A stretch of DNA of 41,117 bases from Spongiibacteraceae bacterium (GCA_030621845.1 JAUXHA010000010.1:1-41117), one strand, 5' to 3'; shown: positions 27,727 through 36,560, numbered from the stretch's first letter. A program made the numbers and translations. The notes: generated by a model from the sequence alone, not told the origin.

Positions 27727-29070
27727 TTAACGCGCAAGCTTTTCCTCCAGGTAGTGAATGTTGACGCAGCCTTTACGGAAGGCGTCATCGCGTACCAGCT
27801 CTTTTTGCAGGGCGATATTGGTGTTAATGCCCTCTATCACCATTTCATCCAGGGCACCACGCATGCGATCCAGGGCAATTTTACGGTTGCGTCCGTGGAC
27901 AATCACCTTGGCAATCATCGAGTCGTAGTTGGGGGGCACGGTGTAACCGCTGTAGAGGTGCGAATCGACCCTGACGCCAGGGCCTCCCGGCGCATGAAAT
28001 ATATTAACCTTACCCGGATTGGGTATAAAGGTTTTAGCGTCTTCGGCATTGATACGGCATTCCAGTGCATGGCCGGTGAGGATAACGTCCTGTTGAGTCA
28101 ACGGCAGTTTTTCACCGGAGCAGACTAAAATCTGCTGTTTGATCAGGTCGATATTAGTGACTTGTTCGGTCACCGGGTGCTCCACCTGAATCCGTGTATT
28201 CATTTCGATAAAGTAAAAACAGCCATCTTCATAAAGAAACTCGAAGGTGCCCGCTCCGCGATAGTTGATATCAACACAGGCTTTGACGCAAGAAGCATAG
28301 ACTTCTTCACGCGCATCATCGGGAATGCCGGGAGCTGGTGCTTCCTCCAGTACTTTCTGGTGTCGACGTTGCAGCGAGCAATCGCGGTCGTAGAGATGTA
28401 TGGCATTGCCCTGGCCGTCAGAGAGAATCTGTACTTCTACATGACGGGGGTTTTGGAGAAATTTTTCCATGTAGACGGTGCCGTCACCGAAGGCCGCGGC
28501 GGCCTCGGTTCGGGTTATCTGTATGGCATTTAACAGCGCGGCTTCGGTGTGCACCACACGCATGCCGCGGCCGCCGCCACCGGAGGCTGCCTTGATAATG
28601 ACCGGGTAACCAATGTCCCGGCCGTGTTGCATGCATACCTCGTTATTATCTTCAGGCAGCGGGCCGTTAGAGCCGGGCACGGTGGGTACACCCGCTGCAC
28701 GCATCGCCTGGATGGCGGATACCTTATCGCCCATCAGGCGTATCACATCGGCGTCGGGACCGATAAAGGTGAAGCCGCTCTTCTGTACCTGCTCGGCAAA
28801 GTCGGCATTTTCGGCCAAAAAACCATAGCCTGGATGAATGCCGGTGGCATCGGTTATTTCAGCCGCGCTGATAATAGCGGGAATATTCAGGTAACTGTCG
28901 ACAGAGGGCGGCGGGCCGATGCAAACAGCCTCATCAGCTAGCCGGACATGCATCAGCTCGCTGTCGGTGGTCGAGTGTACGGCCACTGTTTTAATGCCCA
29001 TTTCTTTACAGGCACGCAGTATGCGGAGTGCAATCTCGCCACGGTTGGCAATAACAATTTTTTCAAGCAT
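27727..29070 (-). CDS. accC: Acetyl-CoA carboxylase biotin carboxylase subunit
   Basis: 447 residues from the ATG at 29070, preceded by AAAGGAA; the frame is open to 29205 but the extra residues are not conserved and [17 protein letters not shown] is the canonical start. It carboxylates the biotin on AccB using ATP and bicarbonate. The ATP-grasp glycine loop [10 protein letters not shown] spans 162-171, and [14 protein letters not shown] holds the catalytic Glu/Arg set. It starts 43 bp after the accB stop and is followed by prmA. Confidence 0.97.
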   Translation of the reverse strand: MLEKIVIANRGEIALRILRACKEMGIKTVAVHSTTDSELMHVRLADEAVCIGPPPSVDSYLNIPAIISAAEITDATGIHPGYGFLAENADFAEQVQKSGFTFIGPDADVIRLMGDKVSAIQAMRAAGVPTVPGSNGPLPEDNNEVCMQHGRDIGYPVIIKAASGGGGRGMRVVHTEAALLNAIQITRTEAAAAFGDGTVYMEKFLQNPRHVEVQILSDGQGNAIHLYDRDCSLQRRHQKVLEEAPAPGIPDDAREEVYASCVKACVDINYRGAGTFEFLYEDGCFYFIEMNTRIQVEHPVTEQVTNIDLIKQQILVCSGEKLPLTQQDVILTGHALECRINAEDAKTFIPNPGKVNIFHAPGGPGVRVDSHLYSGYTVPPNYDSMIAKVIVHGRNRKIALDRMRGALDEMVIEGINTNIALQKELVRDDAFRKGCVNIHYLEEKLAR

Positions 29071-29113
29071 GCAACGGTTTCCTTTGAAGTCGCTATGAGT
29101 TGCTATTGGCGAT

Positions 29114-29551
29114 TCAGGTGATAGTGAACAATGGCTGGTCAAATTCAACGGGTTGGCCGTCTTCTGCCAGGATTTCTCCAATAACACCGTTTTTGTCGGC
29201 TTCAATCTGGTTCATCATTTTCATCGCTTCGATAATACAAATGACATCGCCAACCTTGACGGTTTGCCCAGGGCTGACAAAGGACGGGGAGCCTGGTGCC
29301 GGAGACTGGTAAAAGGTACCGACCATCGGCGATTTGACCACGTGGCCGGTTGGGGCGGGTGCCGGGGCGACCTCGGCGGCGGCCGCGGCCACAGGTGCAG
29401 CCGCGGGTGCCGCAGCGACGGCTGCCGCGAGTGGCGCGGGACTAACACCACGACTGATACGTACAGACTCTTCGCCTTCCTTGATTTCAATTTCATTGAC
29501 GTTGGATTCTTCCAACAGCTCGATTAATTTTTTTACTTTGCGTATGTCCAT
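29114..29551 (-). CDS. accB: Biotin carboxyl carrier protein of acetyl-CoA carboxylase
   Basis: 145 residues. The N-terminal helix ([20 protein letters not shown]) is followed by an Ala/Pro linker (38-68) and the biotinyl domain with [14 protein letters not shown], placing the biotinylated lysine at Lys111. It carries the carboxyl group between AccC and the carboxyltransferase for malonyl-CoA synthesis. It starts 32 bp after the aroQ stop. Confidence 0.97.
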   Translation of the reverse strand: MDIRKVKKLIELLEESNVNEIEIKEGEESVRISRGVSPAPLAAAVAAAPAAAPVAAAAAEVAPAPAPTGHVVKSPMVGTFYQSPAPGSPSFVSPGQTVKVGDVICIIEAMKMMNQIEADKNGVIGEILAEDGQPVEFDQPLFTIT

Positions 29552-29583
29552 GGTCGCTCTCTGACGTTTTTAGGAAAAATGAA

Positions 29584-30024
29584 TTAGGCTCCAAGCCGAT
29601 TAAGGGCGGCTTGAAGCGCCAGTGAATAGCTGTCGGTACCCAGCCCGCAAATCACTCCCTCGGCAATATCGGAAAGATACGAGGTATGGCGGAAAGGTTC
29701 GCGTGCATAGATGTTGGAAAGGTGCACTTCAATAAACGGGATTTTTACCCCGAGCAGAGCGTCGCGAATGGCAATGCTGGTGTGGGTGAATGCGCCGGGA
29801 TTGATGATAATAAAGTTAATGCCTTCCTGACTCGCTGCGTGGATGCGCTCAATAATTTCGTATTCAGCGTTACTTTGCATGGTTAGCAGGTGATGGCTGG
29901 CGTTCAGGGCGATGTCGGTTAATTGCCGGTTGATCTCATCCAGGGTGGTGGTGCCGTAGCGTTCAGGTTCGCGGCTGCCTAGCAGGTTCAGGTTGGGTCC
30001 GTGTATCACCAGAATTGAAGCCAT
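29584..30024 (-). CDS. aroQ: Type II 3-dehydroquinate dehydratase
   Basis: 146 residues from the ATG at 30024; a TTG at 30039 would add five residues that the family lacks. It dehydrates 3-dehydroquinate in the shikimate pathway. [20 protein letters not shown] contains the lid and catalytic Tyr23, NPGAFTHTS (76-84) binds substrate, and [14 protein letters not shown] carries catalytic His101. It heads the aroQ-accB-accC-prmA run, an order common in gammaproteobacteria. The 275 bp between it and dsbD hold AT-rich sequence that probably contains its promoter (TATAGT on the minus strand near 30074), with no other gene I can support. Confidence 0.96.
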   Translation of the reverse strand: MASILVIHGPNLNLLGSREPERYGTTTLDEINRQLTDIALNASHHLLTMQSNAEYEIIERIHAASQEGINFIIINPGAFTHTSIAIRDALLGVKIPFIEVHLSNIYAREPFRHTSYLSDIAEGVICGLGTDSYSLALQAALNRLGA

Positions 30025-30299
30025 GATCAAGCTCGCCAATGAGGACTGAAATAAGATATTTTTTGATTCTGCACTATAACCGGCTTTTAGTCCAATAATT
30101 GTTTATTTTAATGGAGATAGGCGCTAATGGCGGACATTTCCATGCAAGATGTTATCTGGGATTGGGCGGGGAGAACACGTTCGCTGCAATAGCAGGCAAT
30201 ATAGTGTGGGTTTAAAAGAAGTTTATGGGCATTGTGGATAACATCGTGGATATGCGGCAATCTTGCAGGTAACTTGTGGCGATTAGGAGTCAAAATCGC

Positions 30300-32003
30300 T
30301 TATTGCTCCTTAAATGTCCTTAGCAGTACGTCCGTAGTCAATATTTGTGGCAGCAGCACGGTTTCGCCGCTGTTATTGGCGGGGTAAAACAGGTACAGCG
30401 GAATACCGGTGCGATTGAACTCGGTCAGCAGGGCAGTGATCTGTGGGTCGTAATTGGTCCAGTCGCCTTTTAAATAAACAATATTGCCCTCCAGCAAGGC
30501 TTTTTTTACCGGCGCGGTATTCAAGGTCAGTTTTTCATTGGCCAGGCAGGTGATGCACCAGTCAGCGGTGATGTTAACGAACACCGGTTTCCCTTCTTGT
30601 CTCAGGCTGGCCAGGGTGTCGGGGCTGTAGTGCTGCCAGTTGGTGGCAACGGGCTCGGCGCTGGTTTGCAAAAAAGAACTGCTGAGGAAGCTGATGGCAG
30701 CGGCCGCACAGAGTGCGCTGAGACTGCGGCGAAAGAGATTGCTGTTCCATAACCACATCGCCATCGCCAGCAAGATACAGCCCAGTAATATCAAGCCCAT
30801 GGCATTGACGCCGACCTGTTTGCCGGCAACCCAGCACAACCAGGCGGCGGTGGCGTAGAGGGGAAAGGCCAGCAATTGCTTTAGGGTTTCCATCCAGGCC
30901 CCGGGCCTGGGGATTTTGTTCAGTAGTGCGGGAGAATAGGACAGTATCAGTAGCGGTAACGCCATGCCGAAACCGAGGGCGGCAAACACGGCCAGGGCGA
31001 TGATGGTGGGTTGGGTGACGGCGAAGCCCAGTGCGGTGCCCATAAAAGGGGCGGTACAGGGGCTGGCCACGACGGTGGCGAGTACGCCGGTAAAAAAGCT
31101 GCCGCTGTAACCGGATTGATCGCTGAGCCTGCCGCCGAAGTTCATCCAGTTACTGCCCATTTCAACCAGCCCCGACAGTCCGAGACCCATAATAAAAAAC
31201 AAATAAGCCAGGCTGGCCACAAACCAGGGTGATTGCAAATGAAAGCCCCAGCCAATGGCTTCGCCAGCGGCTTTCAGTGACATCAGGATGGCGGCAATGA
31301 AGACAAAGCTGGCCACGACCCCTGCACTGTAAACCCAGCCATGAAGTTTGTGGTCGTGGTCCTTGTCGCGGGCAAAGCTCAATACCTTGAGGCTAAGCAC
31401 GGGAAATACACAGGGCATCAGGTTAAGGATCATGCCGCCCAGCATGGCGAGGATTAACATATAAACCAGTGAGCGATCTTCAGCCTGGGCGGCTGTGACC
31501 GGCTCCGGGGCCTGCGATAATGATGAAACGGTCTGTGTTTGGCTGTTGAGGGAAAAAAACAGGGTCTGTGGAGGATAGCAAAGGCCGGCATCGGCACAGC
31601 CCTGGCTGGTAACCGATAAGCTTAAATTTTCTCCGGGAGGGAGTGAAGCCAGATAGATATCCGCTTGTCGGTAATAGACTTCAACGCGGCCAAAGTATTC
31701 GTCATCATGGGACAGGCCGGAGGGGATCTCCGGGGCCAGCGCGATGCTTTGGCCGTTGTGCGTGAGTTCAAGCTTGAAACCGTGGCGATAGAGATAGTAG
31801 CCGTCGGCAATTTGCCAGTTAAGCCGCAGTTGGTCGGCGGCCTCGAATTCAACGCTGAGCTGGTAAGCGTCCTCCACCGGAAGGAACTCATCGGTGACAC
31901 CAAAAGCGGGGTTGTCATTATCAGTAACAAGGGTGTCACCGGTTTGTGCTTGTAGCGGCGTGAGCAGGCTGAGGCAGAGCAGGATGAAAACGGGAAAACG
32001 CAT
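30300..32003 (-). CDS. dsbD: Thiol:disulfide interchange protein DsbD
   Basis: 567 residues from the ATG at 32003, with AAAGG upstream; the frame is open to 32270, but that part runs into the MITE and is not conserved. MRFPVFILLCLSLLTPLQAQ is the signal peptide. The N-terminal domain has the redox pair Cys136/Cys142 (SQGCADAGLC). The membrane domain of about eight helices has Cys198 (LMPCVFPVLSLK) and Cys316 (SPCTAPFMG). The C-terminal thioredoxin domain has Cys483 and Cys486 (TADWCITCLAN). It passes electrons from cytosolic thioredoxin to periplasmic partners such as DsbC and cytochrome c maturation factors. Confidence 0.95.
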   Translation of the reverse strand: MRFPVFILLCLSLLTPLQAQTGDTLVTDNDNPAFGVTDEFLPVEDAYQLSVEFEAADQLRLNWQIADGYYLYRHGFKLELTHNGQSIALAPEIPSGLSHDDEYFGRVEVYYRQADIYLASLPPGENLSLSVTSQGCADAGLCYPPQTLFFSLNSQTQTVSSLSQAPEPVTAAQAEDRSLVYMLILAMLGGMILNLMPCVFPVLSLKVLSFARDKDHDHKLHGWVYSAGVVASFVFIAAILMSLKAAGEAIGWGFHLQSPWFVASLAYLFFIMGLGLSGLVEMGSNWMNFGGRLSDQSGYSGSFFTGVLATVVASPCTAPFMGTALGFAVTQPTIIALAVFAALGFGMALPLLILSYSPALLNKIPRPGAWMETLKQLLAFPLYATAAWLCWVAGKQVGVNAMGLILLGCILLAMAMWLWNSNLFRRSLSALCAAAAISFLSSSFLQTSAEPVATNWQHYSPDTLASLRQEGKPVFVNITADWCITCLANEKLTLNTAPVKKALLEGNIVYLKGDWTNYDPQITALLTEFNRTGIPLYLFYPANNSGETVLLPQILTTDVLLRTFKEQ

Positions 32004-32079
32004 GATGGGCCTTTGTGTGAGCTGTGTGCCGCTACGTGAAGTGGATTTCCCCGCAGGCCAGCTAAGTATTGTATAGTAG

Positions 32080-32107
32080 ATTCTAGGGCACCTCTGAATA
32101 ATGGCAA
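32080..32107 (-). promoter_or_regulatory. Promoter-like junction of the MITE facing dsbD
   Basis: On the minus strand TTGCCA inside the element's terminal repeat (32107-32102) is followed after 16 bp by TAGAAT (32085-32080), a five-of-six match to the -10 consensus that straddles the insertion boundary. Transcription would run into dsbD about 70 nt away. It is not experimentally supported. Confidence 0.35.
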
Positions 32108-32116
32108 ATGCTATCT

Positions 32117-32213
32117 GGCCTCCAGACAACTTCAGGATTAAGGCAGCGCTTCGAAGGCATGCTGGTTGCACGTCAAGAAGTGCTAACGCAGAGCCTGAAT
32201 TTGTCTGGAGGCC
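32117..32213. repeat. MITE internal hairpin 1
   Basis: The arms 32117-32136 (GGCCTCCAGACAACTTCAGG) and 32194-32213 are reverse complements with one mismatch over 20 bp. Further in, AGCGCTTC and GAAGTGCT give another seven of eight paired positions, so most of this half can fold on itself. Confidence 0.75.
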
Positions 32214-32220
32214 CCGAAGG

Positions 32221-32321
32221 GCGTGACCAGAAGGGCACAGCTGCTGCGTTGCAAACCTCGCCAAGGACAACCAGCCTTGGCCTTCGGCTTGCGTCTTGCA
32301 TCTGCACCCTTCTGGTCACGC
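32221..32321. repeat. MITE internal hairpin 2
   Basis: The arms 32221-32244 and 32298-32321 pair at 21 of 24 positions, starting GCGTGACCAGAAGGG. The loop holds a further small inverted repeat, CCAAGG with CCTTGG at 32261-32280. Confidence 0.75.
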
Positions 32322-32330
32322 AGAGAGCGT

Positions 32331-32358
32331 TTGCCATTATTCAGAGGTGCCCTAATCT
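32331..32358 (+). promoter_or_regulatory. Promoter-like junction of the MITE facing the lipoprotein gene
   Basis: TTGCCA (32331-32336) in the right terminal repeat is followed after 16 bp by TAATCT (32353-32358), which crosses the element boundary. The start codon of the next gene lies 33 bp beyond. The -10 is weaker than that on the dsbD side. Confidence 0.25.
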
Positions 32359-32391
32359 TTCTAGCTGTTCTGGAATAAATATTCTGCTGTT

Positions 32392-33075
32392 ATGTTAGTA
32401 ATACCTTATCGTTTTGTGACACTCATCGTGTGTGTGCTGTTGGCCGCCTGTGTTCCATCAGCGCAGCCTGCGCCTGTGTCCGAGGTGTACGCGGTGCCGC
32501 CACCGACCGCAGAGCAGCGGCAGCAACGCTTGCTGAGGATGTTGTTGGCACGGGCACAACTGGCGTTGCACAAGGATCAGTTGATGACACCGGCCAATGA
32601 TAATGCCTATGGTTGGTATCTGCAGGTATTGTCACATGACGGCAGTAATGCCGAAGCGCATTGGGGCATGCGGGAGATCGGCGATCGTTACCTTGAGCTG
32701 GCTGAGCAGGCGTTTGTCAGCGGCAATGATAATAAGGCCGAGGTCTTCCTGAGCCGCGCCCAGCGCATTTCTGTGACACCGGCGATAGCCGCGCAATTGC
32801 GCGGTAAGTACACGACCAAAGCGCCGCCGGAGAATGAGTTCCCCCTTGAGCGCAGAGCGTTATCGGCGAAAAGCGATGCCATCATTGCGCAGCTGGTGGA
32901 GATTGCCGTGCTGGCCAGGGAACAATCTTCACGCTTGACCATCTATGCCCGTACTGATGCCGAAGGGCGCTGGATTTATAAACAGATGCGCAATGCCGTT
33001 AATGGTTATCGCCTGCGCGGAAATATTCAGTTGAGCAAAGTGCCCAGGGTGGTATTAATCGATTTAAATGGCTAA
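32392..33075 (+). CDS. Putative lipoprotein of unknown function
   Basis: 227 residues. The signal ends in the lipobox LLAAC with the acylated cysteine at Cys20. The mature part has a Pro/Ala-rich linker followed by helices with a TPR-like pattern, such as ARAQLALHKDQLMTPANDNAYGWY, YLELAEQAFVSGNDNKAEVFLSRAQ, and a C-terminal basic segment RWIYKQMRNAVNGYRLRG. It may be an envelope scaffold or assembly protein, and I do not recognise the family. The start has no good ribosome-binding site. It begins 38 bp after the MITE and is followed by the PCu(A)C and YajG-like genes on the same strand. Confidence 0.7.
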   Translation: MLVIPYRFVTLIVCVLLAACVPSAQPAPVSEVYAVPPPTAEQRQQRLLRMLLARAQLALHKDQLMTPANDNAYGWYLQVLSHDGSNAEAHWGMREIGDRYLELAEQAFVSGNDNKAEVFLSRAQRISVTPAIAAQLRGKYTTKAPPENEFPLERRALSAKSDAIIAQLVEIAVLAREQSSRLTIYARTDAEGRWIYKQMRNAVNGYRLRGNIQLSKVPRVVLIDLNG

Positions 33076-33097
33076 AAAATATCGGGGAGGTGCTATA

Positions 33098-33553
33098 GTG
33101 CGTTGCCAAAATTATCGGTGTTTGATGGTGAGAAAAATAGTTGTTCTTTTTTTGTTCTTGCTCTGCCCGGCGCTCTGTAGCGCGGCGATTGTAGTGAGCG
33201 AGGGCTATGTCAGGGAGATGCCACCAGGTCAGCCGGTCAGTGCAGCTTTCCTTTATTTGCACAATGACAGTGATCAGCCGGTAGTGCTATTGGCGGTATC
33301 AAGTGATAGTGCTGAGCGGGTGGAAATGCATCAACACAGTCATAATAATGGCATGATGCGAATGGAAGAAGTGGCGAGCGTCACCGTGCCGGCGAAAGGG
33401 ACATTTATTTTTGAGCCGGGCGCGTATCACCTGATGCTAATTGATATCAAGCGACCGCTGCGGGAAGGTGATACGGTAAAGTTTAAATTCGAATTCAGTA
33501 ATGCTGCAGCGTTAGAGGTTGGTTTGCCGGTGCGCAACATTATGCGTGAGTAA
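33098..33553 (+). CDS. PCu(A)C-type periplasmic copper chaperone
   Basis: 151 residues from the GTG at 33098, chosen because GGGGAGG at 33084-33090 sits 7 nt upstream; ATGs at 33068 and 33125 are alternatives. A signal peptide covers about 1-29. The copper site matches the family rule exactly: His78, ten residues, Met89, twenty-one residues, His111-x-Met113, in VEMHQHSHNNGMMRME and GAYHLMLIDI. These proteins deliver Cu(I) to the CuA centre of cytochrome oxidase, usually with a Sco protein, which is not seen here. The gene lies 22 bp after the lipoprotein gene. Confidence 0.9.
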   Translation: MRCQNYRCLMVRKIVVLFLFLLCPALCSAAIVVSEGYVREMPPGQPVSAAFLYLHNDSDQPVVLLAVSSDSAERVEMHQHSHNNGMMRMEEVASVTVPAKGTFIFEPGAYHLMLIDIKRPLREGDTVKFKFEFSNAAALEVGLPVRNIMRE

Positions 33554-33596
33554 AAATCAGTAGTAAAAACCAGGGTAAAAAGCTAAGGAGCAAAGT

Positions 33597-34166
33597 GTGA
33601 AAAAAATAGCGATTTTGATCTCGATGTTATTAATGGTGGCCTGTGCCATCAGTCCCCAGCAATTAACGGTGACGCCGGTGCTTGCTATGGATGGTGAGGC
33701 TTACGGCAACAGTCGTCCGGTTAATTTGGCGGTGGAAGATCGCCGTGCATCGAAAGATATTGGCAGCCTGGGTGGTGTCTATGCAGATACCAGTAATATC
33801 ACTATCGGTAATGACGTAAACCAGGCGGTGCTAGCTGCTGCCAAGGGAAAAATGGCGGCGCTGGGTTTTAATGTTAACAGCGGTGAGGTTAATGTAACCA
33901 CGATGACAATTGTGTTGAAAGAAATCAATTACAAGCCGTTAAATACCAGTATGGGTAATAAGATTGAAGCAGAAGTGGTGATGTTGGCGGAACTCAACAG
34001 CCAGGGTGAAGGATTTACCGGTCGCTATAAAAGCAAGACGACCCGGCAGTATGTCAGCGCACCCGATGCCGAGGATAATTCCAAAATGCTCACGGAGTTG
34101 ATTTCCGAAACGATGGACAGAATGTTTGTGGATCCGAACCTGAAAGCCTTCCTCATTAATATCTAA
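33597..34166 (+). CDS. YajG-like lipoprotein
   Basis: 189 residues from a GTG with AAGGAG placed 6 nt upstream. The signal MKKIAILISMLLMVAC ends in a lipobox with Cys16. The body, with LTVTPVLAMDGEAYGNSRPVNLAVEDRR and the final segment MLTELISETMDRMFVDPNLKAFL, follows the YajG pattern of a small alpha/beta envelope lipoprotein whose function is not established. It ends 6 bp before polB and is probably transcribed with it unless the hairpin at the polB start stops transcription. Confidence 0.8.
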   Translation: MKKIAILISMLLMVACAISPQQLTVTPVLAMDGEAYGNSRPVNLAVEDRRASKDIGSLGGVYADTSNITIGNDVNQAVLAAAKGKMAALGFNVNSGEVNVTTMTIVLKEINYKPLNTSMGNKIEAEVVMLAELNSQGEGFTGRYKSKTTRQYVSAPDAEDNSKMLTELISETMDRMFVDPNLKAFLINI

Positions 34167-34198
34167 ACCCCTATGGCTGCTGGCCAGCAGGGTTTTTT
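34163..34198 (+). terminator. Terminator-like hairpin over the polB start
   Basis: The palindrome CTGCTGGCCAGCAG (34177-34190) is followed by GG and six T residues (34193-34198), the form of an intrinsic terminator. AAACCC before the ATG could also pair with GGGTTT. The element lies in codons 2-9 of polB, so it could end yajG transcription, attenuate polB, or mask its start codon. The stem is short. Confidence 0.4.
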
Positions 34199-36527
34199 GC
34201 TTACGCGGCAGTGGCGTGATAGTCGCGACGGTGTCGAACTTGAATTTTGGCTGGCCTCTGATCAGGGGCCGGTTCAGTTGCTTATCGGCAAGCAGCATCC
34301 GCTATTTTTTCTTCGAATTGACCAGTGCCAACAAGCCGAGAAATTACTGGCTACTATTCCTGGCTGTCATAGCAAGTCACTGCCGCTGCGCGACTTTTCA
34401 GCGACGGCAGTAAAAGCCTTTTATTTTAAGCAGCAGGCCAATTTACGCAAGGCCAGAGAGCGCTTGCGTGATGCCGGTCTCGACCCTCTTGAGGCAGATA
34501 TCAACCCGCAAGATCGTTTCCTGATGGAGCGTTATATTCGAGGCGGCATCGCCTTCGAGGGTTCATCGCAGTCATTGCCATCCTATCGGCGCTATGCTCA
34601 GCCGAAAGTTACGGCCAATGATTATCAGCCTCGACTTAAAGTAATTTCACTGGATATAGAAACGGCAATGGATGATCTGCAGCTGTATTCTATCGCGGTG
34701 TATGCAGAAACTGCTGAGAATAAATTACACAAAGTCTTTATGGTTTCCAGTGAGCCGGTGGCGGGCGCGTTAACTTTTCCGGATGAGCGGCAATTGCTGG
34801 AAGCATTTTTCTATTGGCTTGGCGAGTACGATCCAGACATTATTATTGGCTGGAATGTGGTGAATTTTGATTGCTGGTTTCTGCAGCGTCTTTGCACCAA
34901 ACACAATATTGACTTGCGCCTGGGTCGTGGTGACGGCAAACCTTATTGGCGCGACCTGGACGATGACGGCGATCGTAAAGCGATTACTGTTTCTGGACGC
35001 GTGGTACTTGATGGAATCGAGTTGTTAAAAGCGGCTAGTTACCGTTTTGAAAGTTTTTCCCTGAATGCAGTTTCCTCGGCGTTACTCGATGAAAGCAAAT
35101 TAATTCAAGGCAGTGATCGCGGTGAGAAAATTGCAGAATTATTTGAACATAATAAGCCGCAGCTGGCTCAGTACAATCTTCAGGATTGTATTTTGGTTTG
35201 GAATATTTTCCAGAAAACCCGCTTGCTGGAATTCGTTATCGCCCGCAGTAAATTAACCGGTTTGCCGCTGGACCGTATCGGTGGCTCGGTGGCCTCCTTT
35301 GATTTTCGTTATTTGCCGCATTTGCATCGCAAAGGCTATGTGGCGCCCAATGGACATTTGTCTGAGGAGATACAGCGTAGCCCCGGTGGTTTTGTGATGG
35401 ACTCCCGTCCGGGGATATACCAGCAGGTGATTGTGCTGGATTTTAAAAGTCTGTACCCGAGTATTATCCGCAGTTTTAAAATAGACCCGCTGGGCCTGGT
35501 GGTAGGTTTGTCCGGCGATCTGGATCAACGCGAGCTGGTGGCTGGATTTAATGGGGCGTGGTTTTCTAAAACGGAAACCATTCTTCCAGAAATTATCGCC
35601 GAGCTGTGGCAGGCCAGGGACGCGGCTAAGCGGGATAGTAACCAGCCCTTGTCACAGGCTATTAAAATTATTATGAATTCTTTTTACGGGGTATTGGGGT
35701 CGGCCGGTTGCCGTTTTTTTGATTCGCGCCTGGCCAGCTCGATTACCCGCCGGGGGCATCAAATTATTCAACAGACAGCGGCTTATATTGAGGCGCAGGG
35801 TTGGCCGGTAATTTATGGTGATACCGACTCTGTATTTGTCTGGATAAATTCCGCGGAGAGTGATCAGCAGGTAACGCAAATTGGTAAAAGCCTGGAGGCA
35901 GACTTAAATCAGTGGTGGCAGCAACGTTTGAAAAAAGAATATGCCATCGACTGTTTTCTGGAGATTGAGTTTGAAACGCACTACCAGAAATTCCTGATGC
36001 CGACGATACGTGGTTCGGAGAAGGGCAGTAAAAAACGTTATGCCGGTGTCGTGCGTTCAGGGCAGCAGCAACGTCTGGTGTTTAAGGGGCTGGAAAATGT
36101 TCGTACCGACTGGAGTCGATTGGCCAGGGAGTTTCAACAGGAGCTCTATCGACGTATCTTTTTTGATGAGCCCTATCGCGATTATATAAAAGCCGTGGTG
36201 GCGGGATTGCTGCAGGGGCAATATGATGAACAGTTGGTTTATCGTAAACGCCTGCGACGCAAACTCCATGAATACCAGCGCAATGTCCCGCCCCATGTGC
36301 AAGCGGCACGCAAGGCGGTTGCGCTGGCGGGTGTTGATATTCGCCGGGGTGACTGGATTGAATATGTAATGACTGTCAACGGCGCCGAGCCGGTATTGGC
36401 ACAGCGCTCAATGCTGGACTATCAGTATTATATTGATCGCCAGTTGGCGCCGGTGGCTGATAGTATTCTGTATTTTCTTGAAGACAGCCTGGCCGCGGTG
36501 ATTGATCGGCAATTGGCGATGTTTTAA
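34173..36527 (+). CDS. polB: DNA polymerase II (family B)
   Basis: 784 residues, almost the same length as the E. coli enzyme. The N terminus GFLLTRQWRD matches Pol II. The 3'-5' exonuclease motif SLDIETAMDD gives Asp161 and Glu163, and IIIGWNVVNFDCWFL is ExoII. Polymerase motif A is DFKSLYPSII (Asp423), motif B is KIIMNSFYGVLGS (498-510), and motif C is YGDTDSVFVW (Asp550 and Asp552). It acts in replication restart and translesion synthesis. No LexA-type CTGT-N8-ACAG box was found upstream, unlike SOS-controlled E. coli polB. The start codon has no visible ribosome-binding site and is covered by a hairpin. Confidence 0.96.
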   Translation: MAAGQQGFLLTRQWRDSRDGVELEFWLASDQGPVQLLIGKQHPLFFLRIDQCQQAEKLLATIPGCHSKSLPLRDFSATAVKAFYFKQQANLRKARERLRDAGLDPLEADINPQDRFLMERYIRGGIAFEGSSQSLPSYRRYAQPKVTANDYQPRLKVISLDIETAMDDLQLYSIAVYAETAENKLHKVFMVSSEPVAGALTFPDERQLLEAFFYWLGEYDPDIIIGWNVVNFDCWFLQRLCTKHNIDLRLGRGDGKPYWRDLDDDGDRKAITVSGRVVLDGIELLKAASYRFESFSLNAVSSALLDESKLIQGSDRGEKIAELFEHNKPQLAQYNLQDCILVWNIFQKTRLLEFVIARSKLTGLPLDRIGGSVASFDFRYLPHLHRKGYVAPNGHLSEEIQRSPGGFVMDSRPGIYQQVIVLDFKSLYPSIIRSFKIDPLGLVVGLSGDLDQRELVAGFNGAWFSKTETILPEIIAELWQARDAAKRDSNQPLSQAIKIIMNSFYGVLGSAGCRFFDSRLASSITRRGHQIIQQTAAYIEAQGWPVIYGDTDSVFVWINSAESDQQVTQIGKSLEADLNQWWQQRLKKEYAIDCFLEIEFETHYQKFLMPTIRGSEKGSKKRYAGVVRSGQQQRLVFKGLENVRTDWSRLAREFQQELYRRIFFDEPYRDYIKAVVAGLLQGQYDEQLVYRKRLRRKLHEYQRNVPPHVQAARKAVALAGVDIRRGDWIEYVMTVNGAEPVLAQRSMLDYQYYIDRQLAPVADSILYFLEDSLAAVIDRQLAMF

Positions 36528-36560
36528 TTGGCTATCTCTCTACTGGCTGTATTCGACGCG

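Larger units (their letters stand above)
32084..32354. mobile_element. MITE-like element, 267 bp with flanking TA dinucleotides
   Basis: The bases at 32086-32108 reappear as an exact reverse complement at 32330-32352 (23 bp, beginning GGGCACCTCTGAATAAT). With the adjoining inner bases the arms reach 32 bp with two mismatches (32086-32117 and 32321-32352). Both ends are flanked by TA, as expected from a two-base TA target duplication. No transposase is encoded, and the interior is two large hairpins, so this is a non-autonomous element mobilised, if at all, in trans. The termini and TA target suggest an IS5- or IS630-related transposase, which is a guess. It fills most of the 388 bp between dsbD and the lipoprotein gene. 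Confidence 0.85.

Noticed and set aside
30133-30155. Third copy of the GGACAT/ATGTC operator before aroQ
   Set aside because: GGACAT is followed by ATGTT, and the spacing is 11 rather than 10, so it does not fit the pattern.
30108-30293. 61-codon minus-strand ORF between aroQ and dsbD
   Set aside because: No signal, motif or ribosome-binding site, and it overlaps the AT-rich stretch likely to hold the aroQ promoter.
32004-32270. N-terminal extension of DsbD
   Set aside because: The frame is open by chance into the MITE. The signal peptide starts at the ATG at 32003.
32108-32398. 96-codon plus-strand ORF through the MITE
   Set aside because: It is made almost wholly of the element's hairpin arms and has no recognisable protein features.
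33554-34172. LexA box upstream of polB or the YajG-like gene
   Set aside because: I looked for CTGT-N8-ACAG because E. coli polB is SOS-controlled, and found no match.
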